Positions 25,725 through 32,084 of a stretch of 32,084 bases of DNA are shown here, piece by piece. The translations under genes were made by a program, and so were the position numbers. The stretch comes from Bacteroidota bacterium (GTDB lineage: Bacteria > Bacteroidota > Bacteroidia > 2-12-FULL-35-15): assembly GCA_016707685.1 (NCBI GenBank), contig JADJHE010000029.1, positions 1 to 32,084 on the forward strand, written 5' to 3'. Each line of letters starts with the position of its first letter. Positions within the stretch are counted from its first letter, which is position 1. A model generated the notes under the pieces. The model had not been told where the DNA came from. It made no database searches and saw nothing but the letters and a program-made list of their open reading frames with translations.

Positions 25725-25748
25725 AGCAGCTTAAACAGCTACTCTATC
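25720..25748 (+). terminator. Hairpin terminator overlapping two convergent stop codons
   Basis: GATAGAG (25720-25726) pairs with CTCTATC (25742-25748), and AGCT (25728-25731) with AGCT (25737-25740), with one mismatch between and a 5-base loop. TCTCTTTT follows on the plus strand. The PgpH-like stop (25722-25724) and the ligase-like stop (25739-25741) both lie inside it. Confidence 0.6.
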
Positions 25749-26985
25749 TCTCTTTTAAATCCAAAGTCTAAGATACGATCAATAAAATCATATGGTTTAT
25801 AACCATTGATTGCAGTTTGATGGAAGATACAAGTTGCAGGTGTCATTCCTGGCAATGAGTTTACTTCAATAAAGATTACTTCTACTCTATTCGCATCGTA
25901 AATACGAACAAAAGCGTCTATTCTACAATATCCATTTACCAACAACACCTTTGCTGCTGCACCTAAGGTTTGTTTTACTTTATCCGAAATTTTTTGACGT
26001 TCAATTGAATCTACAGCATAACGAGCGGGTGTAATATTCTGTCCTTGCCCTGCAAGAAATTTTTCTTCCAATGATAATACTTCACCTTCACTCAATGCTT
26101 CTGATGCTTCAAATACTTCATAAGAAACATTTCCAGAAGCATCATACGTTGTAAGCATGCCTCCAGTTATTTCTAAAAAGTGTTTTGCATCACGCTTACT
26201 AATTAGCTCTTCCACCAAAATTACCTGCTTTTGAGGAAACTCTTCTTTTTCTTTAATGTGCAATAAATTGGCTGATGCTTCGTCAAAGAATTCGTTTTTT
26301 CTAAAAATCAATGTTGCAAACGCATCAAATTCTTCTGCTGTTTTAATTTTCTTAACTGCAGAGGAGCATCCATCATCAACAGGTTTGGCTATAAACGGAT
26401 ACTTGATATTTTCTTTAATTGTATTTAAAACTCCTGACTTATCTTTCATCCAAGCATCTTCCGTAACAAGCATATGTTCTGCAACTAAAAATCCATTTTG
26501 TTTTAAAATTTCATTGGTACGATACTTATCAATCGTAATTTGAGAACTTTCAACTCCCGAACCATTATATGGAAACCAACTCGTTCTAAGTTTGCTTGTA
26601 CTGCTCCATCTTCACCTGGTCGACCATGCAATGCAATAAATACTGCATCAACCTCTTTCGCTAAATCTTCATAGGTTAAACGCTTTGGTTTTGCTAAATT
26701 ATCGGCACTAACATACTTCGATGAAATAGAAGAGGTTTCAGTTATGATTTGTTTTACTAAATCATGAATTTTATAATGATCAATTTTATCTTTTATATCA
26801 TCCGCATTATCTTTCAATAAAATATTGATTGGAATTTGATATAAAATATGTTCTTCGTTACTACCTGTTAAAAACACAGGAATTGGTTCATATTTAGCTG
26901 AAGAAGCTAGTTTTTCATAAATATTCCTACCACTTTCAACAGAAATATGTCGTTCGGACGAGTATCCACCAAGTATTACAGCCAC
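25739..26985 (-). CDS. D-Ala-D-Ala-ligase-like ATP-grasp enzyme, frameshifted
   Basis: The N-terminal half (26985 down to 26503) starts at GTG with VILGGYSSERHISVESGRN and reaches ALHGRPGEDGAVQANLERVG, both ligase hallmarks, then goes out of frame. The second half resumes one frame over as PYNGSGVESSQITIDKYRTN and continues to 25739 with PFIAKPVDDGCSSAV and the metal-binding IEVNSLPGMTPA. One more base in the AAA at 26573-26575 would restore a protein of about 415 residues, longer than standard Ddl (about 310-370). Family members join two amino acids with ATP; the substrate here may be D-Ala or something else. It lies 23 bases downstream of a second ligase-like gene on the same strand. Confidence 0.8.
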
Positions 26986-27008
26986 TTTACTTTATTGGTT
27001 GTTGCTGA

Positions 27009-28415
27009 CTAGATCATTTTAATGAGCGTATCCAATTTATTCAACAGATTATTAAAAACAAGTGCCTGCGCATTCGCTTTTATCCGTTGAGCTAATGAGG
27101 TCCGAATAATGTAAGTTAAAAATTGTGATGGGTTTAAGCCTATTTCTGCTGCTTGATGAAAGAAGAAGGATGAAGGCATCATTCCAGAAGTAGTATTCGG
27201 GTCATTCAAGAATATTTTTCCATCAGTCGATAAAAAACCATCAATGCGCGCATATACATCAAAATTTAATGCATAAAATAATTTCTCACATTCTTTTCTG
27301 ATTACTTGAATTTGCTCATTTGGCAAATCGATGGGAGTGATTTTTCGTGATAATCCAGGCAAGTACTTAGAACGGTAATCGAACAATTCTTTTCCTTTTC
27401 TAATTTCGGTTGGAGGCAATGCAATTGCTTGACCATTTTCATCTTGAGCAACAATACACGAAAACTCTTTTCCTTCAATAAATCCTTCAATCAAAACAGT
27501 CGTTTCACCATCAATGGCTTCAAGAACAATACCCTCTTTTTCTGTCAGAAACAACTTATCCAAGTATACAATCAAATCGTGAGGATGATACACAATTGTT
27601 TTATTGACAATAAGAGGCATTCCAATCCCTTCACGAATATCAGCAAGCACACGAACAAAAGCATTTTTAGAATCAGGATTCATTGACTTCCATTCGGAAG
27701 CATCAATCCATTTTGTAAAGAAGGCTTTCTCGATAGCCTCCATAAAAGAATAGTCATCTTCCTTATGCAAAATAGTAATTCCAATAGATGAACCTTGATT
27801 TGCAGGTTTTATAACTAGCGGCAATCCTATTTCTTTTTTTGCTTTTTCAAAAACACCTTTACAATTTCCATTAATGTAATCGGCTCTATTAATGGTTATA
27901 AATTTAGGACTGTTAAATCCTGCATTAACCATCATTCGTTTCTGAACACTTTTATCGATTCCAATAGCAGAAGGTAATATTCCTGAACCAGAATAAGGAA
28001 TTCCTAAATATTCGAAAAGACCTTGAATTTTTCCATCCTCACCAAATGGTCCATGCAAACACAAAAAAGCAAAATCAAAGTAAGTATTTAGTTCATTGGC
28101 ATTTATTTTTTTGCCGATTTTTTGAATCATTTTAAGTTGCTTATCTACATCAACTTCACCTGTCTGTTCAGCATAAACTTGAAATGCACCCTCTTTTTCA
28201 GGAATAAATTCTACAGGAGGATAAAAATCACGAATACTTCCTTTGTAAATAAATTCCCAATTGAGCAATACAAAATTGCCAAAGCTATCCACAAATACAG
28301 GCACAGCTTCGAACAATGATTTATTCAAATTATCGTAAACGGTTCTTCCTCCAGCAAATGATATTTCGCGTTCCTTAGAAAAACCTCCGAAAATGATTCC
28401 AATTTTAATTTTCAT
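27009..28415 (-). CDS. D-Ala-D-Ala-ligase-like ATP-grasp enzyme, long form
   Basis: A 468-residue intact ligase-like protein. It has GIIFGGFSKEREISFAGGR, LHGPFGEDGKIQGLFEYLG, IPYSGSGILPSAIGIDKSV and VIKPANQGSSIGI, all as in D-Ala-D-Ala ligases. It exceeds the family by about 120 residues through inserts in the N-terminal part (about 50-110) and the ATP-grasp domain (about 225-300), plus a C-terminal extension of about 30. The usual NEVNTLPG metal loop is changed to NDPNTTSG (404-411): the acid is kept as Asp405 but the Pro is lost. Together with the next gene it forms a two-gene operon of paralogues. A -7 box lies 29 bases upstream. Substrate is uncertain. Confidence 0.85.
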   Translation of the reverse strand: MKIKIGIIFGGFSKEREISFAGGRTVYDNLNKSLFEAVPVFVDSFGNFVLLNWEFIYKGSIRDFYPPVEFIPEKEGAFQVYAEQTGEVDVDKQLKMIQKIGKKINANELNTYFDFAFLCLHGPFGEDGKIQGLFEYLGIPYSGSGILPSAIGIDKSVQKRMMVNAGFNSPKFITINRADYINGNCKGVFEKAKKEIGLPLVIKPANQGSSIGITILHKEDDYSFMEAIEKAFFTKWIDASEWKSMNPDSKNAFVRVLADIREGIGMPLIVNKTIVYHPHDLIVYLDKLFLTEKEGIVLEAIDGETTVLIEGFIEGKEFSCIVAQDENGQAIALPPTEIRKGKELFDYRSKYLPGLSRKITPIDLPNEQIQVIRKECEKLFYALNFDVYARIDGFLSTDGKIFLNDPNTTSGMMPSSFFFHQAAEIGLNPSQFLTYIIRTSLAQRIKANAQALVFNNLLNKLDTLIKMI

Positions 28416-28444
28416 TTAGAATTAACTGTTATAATATGTAACTA

Positions 28445-28452
28445 CAAAATTA
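28445..28452 (-). promoter_or_regulatory. -7 promoter box for the ATP-grasp pair
   Basis: On the minus strand these bases read TAATTTTG, an exact TAnnTTTG match 29 bases before the start at 28415. A TTG lies 24 bases further upstream (28477-28479), slightly more than the usual spacing. The rest of the 220-base gap up to 28635 shows only AT-rich sequence. Confidence 0.45.
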
Positions 28453-28635
28453 AAACTATGAAGGGGTGTTATTAGGCAAGTTGGTTTAAGTATTCAACAA
28501 GTTTATTAACCATATTTTGCTCTGTGGAAACGACAAACTGAGTAATAAATTATGTTACAACTAAATTCAAAGCTATATAAAAGCTTATATTAGCAACCTG
28601 TTTAGTGTTTCTATCGATAAAAACGACCATTTTGC

Positions 28636-29481
28636 ATGATTTCTCTTATCCAAAACAATCCTTTTTTAAAAAACATACCACTTGTTAGAAGGTTCATTTT
28701 TACTTATCTGAAAAATTGGCTTCAATCACATCCAAAAGATGAATTGGTAACAAGTATCATAAAAAACATAAAAATGAATCTCTCTGTTAATGACTGGGTT
28801 CAACAAAATCTTTTTTTATATGGATTTTATGAGAAAAACGAAACCGACTATTGGCTAAAACGCACATTAAATGCAACTACAGTGATCGACATTGGAGCTA
28901 ATGTTGGTTATTACAGTCTATTGGCAGCAAAAAACGTAAGCCAAAACAATGGAAAAGTGTATGCATTTGAACCCGTTTCGAAAACATTTAACCGCCTAAA
29001 TGAAAATATAAGTCTAAATAAATTCAAAAACATTGAGACATTCAAAAAAGCAATTTCAAATCAACATAATACAATTCAAATCAATGTTGGTAATGATGAA
29101 AATTGGGGTATGTCGAGTATAAATCAACATGAACATCTATCGGGTGAAACAGAACAAGTAATTGCTGAAACCCTTGACAGTTTTTGCGATGAAAATTCGA
29201 TTACAGCTATTGATTTAATAAAAATTGACGTGGAAGGGGCTGAATTTAATGTTTTGCAAGGCATGACTGCTGTTTTAGAAAAACACAAACCAGAAGTATT
29301 AATCGAAATTCTTGATCAACATTTAAATAAACAAAATGTAAGTTCTAAAGATGTATTTAACTTTTTTTGGAGTAAAGGATATCAAGCATTTCAAATTATA
29401 GAAAACGGGGAATTGAATCAAATAAGCGAAGCGAAATCCTATGCTGGTTTAATTTGTTTTAAATATTCTAAGAGTTTATAA
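28636..29481 (+). CDS. FkbM family methyltransferase
   Basis: A 281-residue protein with a leading helical region of about 70 residues and a Rossmann methyltransferase fold. SAM motif I is VIDIGANVGYYSLLAA, followed by VYAFEPVSKTFNRLNENI and the family signature IKIDVEGAEFNVLQGM. FkbM proteins methylate hydroxyl groups, often on sugars of surface polysaccharides or on secondary metabolites. With the glycosyltransferase and methyltransferase genes at 30-32 kb a glycan role is likely but not shown. It ends head-on with the rdgB gene, overlapping it by 43 bases. Confidence 0.85.
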   Translation: MISLIQNNPFLKNIPLVRRFIFTYLKNWLQSHPKDELVTSIIKNIKMNLSVNDWVQQNLFLYGFYEKNETDYWLKRTLNATTVIDIGANVGYYSLLAAKNVSQNNGKVYAFEPVSKTFNRLNENISLNKFKNIETFKKAISNQHNTIQINVGNDENWGMSSINQHEHLSGETEQVIAETLDSFCDENSITAIDLIKIDVEGAEFNVLQGMTAVLEKHKPEVLIEILDQHLNKQNVSSKDVFNFFWSKGYQAFQIIENGELNQISEAKSYAGLICFKYSKSL

Positions 29482-30023
29482 GTAGCTCTTGCTCTATGTG
29501 ATATTTTATTTTTCTCTGATAGATCCATTTCGGCAAAAGATTTATTATATCCATTTGGCATAAAAAGGGGATCGTATCCAAACCCATCTTTACCTCTTTT
29601 TTCAGTTAAAATTTCGCCATCCACAATCCCTTCAAACAAATGCTCTTCACCATCAATAACTAAAGAAATTACTGTCTTAAATCGAGCCTTTCTATTTTCT
29701 ACCCCTTTTAATTCAAGTAAAATTTTGTCCATATTAGCATTTGCATCTTTCATTTCGCCAGCGTAGCGCGCAGACAAAACACCTGGACGGCCATTCAATG
29801 CCTCTACTTCTAATCCAGTATCATCGGCAAAGCAATTAACTTTGTATTTTTCAAACACATAAAACGCTTTTTGAGAAGCATTACCTTCTATAGTAGTTTG
29901 TGTTTCAGGAATATCCTCTAAACAATTTATATCATTCAAACTTTTAATTTTAATAAAAGGAGGAATCAGCGTTTGGATTTCCTTTGCTTTGTTTTGGTTG
30001 GCTGTAGCGAATACTAATTCCAT
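29439..30023 (-). CDS. rdgB: RdgB/HAM1 non-canonical purine NTP pyrophosphatase
   Basis: A 194-residue house-cleaning enzyme that hydrolyses dITP, ITP and XTP to the monophosphate, keeping damaged purines out of nucleic acids. The start MELVFATANQNKAKEI and the motifs FADDTGLEVEALNGRPGVLSARYAG and GKDGFGYDPLF are diagnostic, as is NKISHRARA near the end. Length is as expected. The last 14 codons overlap the convergent FkbM gene in the opposite direction; both C-termini look natural. The start is one base from the stop of the glycosyltransferase gene upstream on the same strand, so it is probably co-transcribed with it. Confidence 0.96.
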   Translation of the reverse strand: MELVFATANQNKAKEIQTLIPPFIKIKSLNDINCLEDIPETQTTIEGNASQKAFYVFEKYKVNCFADDTGLEVEALNGRPGVLSARYAGEMKDANANMDKILLELKGVENRKARFKTVISLVIDGEEHLFEGIVDGEILTEKRGKDGFGYDPLFMPNGYNKSFAEMDLSEKNKISHRARATYKLLEYLKQIKPA

Positions 30024-30024
30024 T

Positions 30025-31108
30025 TTACTTCGTTAATAATTGATTAAATAAATCCAAGTATTTGTCCTTATTTGCTTCAACAGAGTATTTTGTAACAACA
30101 GTATTTCTACCTGCTTTACCAACTTGTTCGCGCAATTCTTTTGACTCTATCAACAACGATAATCGAGTCAACCATTCCTCTTCCGAACTAGCTAAAAAAC
30201 CATTTTTACCATCTTGAATAATTTCAGTATTTACACCCACAGGCGACATAATTGTAGGGATTTCAAGCGCCATGTATTGTAGACCTTTTAACCCACACTT
30301 ACCATTGGCCCACTCATCATCTGGCAATGGCATTATACCTATATCGAAAGAAGACAAATCGTACAGTTCGGTTTGTTTATTCCAACCAAGCCCCTTAATC
30401 CCTAACTCCGCATTTGCATAATTAGCATCCCCAATAACTTTTATTTCAATAGTATCCTTGTATTTAGCTTTTAGCTTTTTTAGAACAGATAAAGCATATT
30501 CAAAATGTTGAATGGTAGTAATACTCCCACTCCAACCTATCACAACCTTTTCAGACGTGGGTACATGCACCTTTTGATATTCTATAGTATCAATTGTTGT
30601 TGGTATAATTTCAACGTTATTGTTAAACTGAAGCGCATAATCTTTCAAATAGCTATTTCCAGCAAATACTAAATCACATAATTTTATGATTTGAGATGTT
30701 TTGGACGCATCTTTCAAAAATGCAAATGCTTTATTTGAATTCGAAACATTATCTATCCATATTGCATCATCAAAATCAAATACCAATTTTGTTTTTTTCT
30801 TTTTAAACTGCTTTTCAAAAAAATAAGATCCAGTAAAAAATGCTTCTCTAAAAATAAACACAATATCAAATTCTTCTGCCCGATTTAAATCAGATTTCCT
30901 TAAAAACCAACCTTTAAAAACGATTAGAATTTTTTTAATTATATTCCTTTTACCATAAAAGATTTTATCGTCTTTTTCATTCAATAAAGGAGAAAGCACG
31001 CATTCGAATCCATTTTCTTCTAAAATGAAGTATACTGCTCAAAGCGAAATCGTTGACCAGGTGATCGATCTCTCCTATTATGAATAATAAATAAAATGCG
31101 CTTTTCAT
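30025..31108 (-). CDS. Glycosyltransferase family 4 protein, N-terminus frameshifted
   Basis: The intact frame from 30999 down has the GT4 donor-binding half: VVIGWSGSITTIQHFEYAL, IGIMPLPDDEWANGKCGLKGLQYMA and PTIMSPVGVNTEII. Upstream the same protein continues in frame as EENGFECVLSPLL. One frame over it then reads KRILFIIHNRRDRSPGQRF and RFEQYTSF, the usual acceptor-side start of this family. Two single missing bases explain this: in the AAAA at 31022-31025 and in the TTTT at 31102-31105, the latter restoring MKKRIL at ATG 31108. The corrected length is about 361 residues. It lies 15 bases after the methyltransferase gene. Sugar and acceptor are unknown. Confidence 0.75.
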
Positions 31109-31123
31109 AACTATCTTTTCTTC

Positions 31124-32008
31124 CTATGGCATGCCAAAAGGAGCATTATCAGAAAATTGAATATTAACTAAACCAGCGTTAATCATCATTTGATGAATCT
31201 GTTCTTTTGTAAATCGTTGTTCCAGTGGAGTACCAAACCTATCCAAGGAATCATTTCTCATTACATAAAAACTTTTATCATGATAATAACTTAAAGGAAT
31301 TTTTGCATAAGATTTAGGAGCTATTTTTTTTATTGCTAAAGCAAATTTTGCGAAAGGAAAGTAAATTAATGTAGCGATAATATCACAAACTACAGCTTTC
31401 AATTTAGCTGGCATTTTTGAGATAAAAGATCGTAAACCATTCGCCAGTTGAAATAAAAATCGAAATAAAAAGCCTCTGTTATCTAGGTTGTAATATAAGT
31501 AAACTAAAAAATAACCTCCTGGTTTTAATTTCCGAACACACGCATTCATAGCCGATTGCGTATCAGGAATATGATGTAATACACCTAAACTAAAAACAAA
31601 ATCAAAAGAGTTATCTCCAAATGGAATATTTTCAACTGAAGCTTGAGTAACACGAACATTGTTTACTTTATCGTTCATCTTAGCAGCTTGTATTACTGCG
31701 GAACTAGGATCTATCGCTTCAACAAATTTTACTTTAGAGGAAATAAATTTTGTCCATCGCCCAGATCCGCAACCAACATCCAAGACATTCGATTGTGCAG
31801 AAATATGTTCATCTGAAACAATATCAAAATACTCATTACCAATAGATTCAAGTTCTTCTGAAGAAAAATCATTAAATCGTTCCCATTCTTCTCCGAACGA
31901 TTGAACTGTTATCTCGTCAATATTATTATCATGGCTAGTAATAAAGGATGAAAGCTCTTTATCGCCAGCTTTGATTTTATGTAGTGGTTCAGTTGTATAA
32001 TCAATCAT
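31124..32008 (-). CDS. Class I SAM-dependent methyltransferase
   Basis: A 294-residue methyltransferase of the UbiE/Methyltransf_11 type. Motif I is VLDVGCGSGRWTKFI at about residues 75-89, followed by EAIDPSSAVIQAA, the NSFDFVFSLGVLHHIPD motif and LKPGGYFLVYLYY. A long hydrophobic-basic insert (about 185-235, RFLFQLANGLRSF, LIYFPFAKFALAIKK) may lie along the membrane. The N-terminus is an extension of about 60 residues. The neighbours point to modification of a lipid-linked sugar or of a polysaccharide; the acceptor is not visible. It appears to be co-transcribed with the glycosyltransferase 15 bases downstream. Confidence 0.88.
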   Translation of the reverse strand: MIDYTTEPLHKIKAGDKELSSFITSHDNNIDEITVQSFGEEWERFNDFSSEELESIGNEYFDIVSDEHISAQSNVLDVGCGSGRWTKFISSKVKFVEAIDPSSAVIQAAKMNDKVNNVRVTQASVENIPFGDNSFDFVFSLGVLHHIPDTQSAMNACVRKLKPGGYFLVYLYYNLDNRGFLFRFLFQLANGLRSFISKMPAKLKAVVCDIIATLIYFPFAKFALAIKKIAPKSYAKIPLSYYHDKSFYVMRNDSLDRFGTPLEQRFTKEQIHQMMINAGLVNIQFSDNAPFGMP

Positions 32009-32012
32009 CTAA

Positions 32013-32084
32013 TTAATCTTCTAACCAAACCTTAGGTAAGTTTTCTAATATTTCGATTCCTTTGAAATTTTCACCTTTTTAACT
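32013..32084 (-). CDS. Possible C-terminal end of a further gene (partial)
   Basis: On the minus strand the last bases read KGENFKGIEILENLPKVWLE and a final Asp before a stop at 32013-32015, 4 bases before the methyltransferase start. It looks like the end of a real protein, but an in-frame TAA lies at 32079-32081, only a few codons in, so either there is another frame break in the adjoining A-run or this is chance. The family cannot be told. Confidence 0.3.

Noticed and set aside
28416..28635. Small gene or RNA in the gap before the FkbM gene
   Set aside because: The gap is AT-rich with stops in all frames and no stable paired structure; only the minus-strand -7 box stands out.
1..32084. 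tRNA or rRNA genes, CRISPR array, insertion sequence, prophage or defence system
   Set aside because: No cloverleaf with CCA-end pattern, regular spaced repeats, transposase or integrase-like protein, or phage gene was found on either strand by reading; a covariance-model scan was not possible.

Overview
The window looks like chromosomal DNA of a member of the Bacteroidota. The base composition is AT-rich, ribosome-binding sites are not recognisable, and several genes are preceded by the Bacteroidota-type -7 box TAnnTTTG or a TAnnTTTA variant. The protein families also fit: energy-transducer TonB C-terminal domain, a GT2-DUF2062 fusion, a DUF6089/PorG-like outer-membrane protein and a flexirubin-type pigment locus. 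I cannot name a genus.

1-11304 (+) is the right part of a flexirubin/aryl-polyene type locus cut by the left edge of the window. In order it holds the C-terminus of a beta-ketoacyl synthase, a membrane-anchored polysaccharide deacetylase, a LolA-like carrier, a lipoprotein, a second deacetylase, a GT2 glycosyltransferase, a FabZ-like hotdog protein, a GT2-DUF2062 fusion, an MMPL exporter fused to an acyltransferase, a SAM methyltransferase and a phytoene-dehydrogenase-like oxidoreductase. Most neighbours overlap or lie within 35 bases, so they look co-transcribed. A promoter-like box and a hairpin sit in the single larger gap (4589-4704). The genes suit assembly, modification and export of a polyene pigment to the outer membrane.

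11301-16234 holds housekeeping and metabolic genes: a cation-diffusion facilitator (-), a family III CoA-transferase (+), a PorG-like outer-membrane protein (+), a damaged GNAT acetyltransferase (+) and fumarylacetoacetase (-). 16348-19853 (+) is a compact, poorly characterised module: a secreted TonB-C-domain protein, an ECF sigma factor, a single-pass membrane protein and a second secreted protein that may be related to the first. All four reading frames are broken in this sequence. 19901-25724 holds a membrane-fused spermidine-synthase-like protein, an NlpC/P60 peptidase, a thiolase and a PgpH-like 7TM-HD phosphodiesterase. 25739-28415 (-) is a tandem pair of D-Ala-D-Ala-ligase-like ATP-grasp enzymes. 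28636-32084 is a glycan-flavoured stretch with an FkbM methyltransferase, RdgB, a GT4 glycosyltransferase, another SAM methyltransferase and the edge of one more possible gene.

The most striking property of the window is eleven apparent frame breaks in nine genes. Ten lie in short A or T runs and one is a 4-base tandem duplication. Elsewhere, for example 2537-14519, long genes are intact. Sequence error is the simplest explanation, but genuine gene decay or slippage-based variation cannot be excluded from this sequence alone. No rRNA, tRNA, CRISPR array, insertion sequence or prophage was seen.
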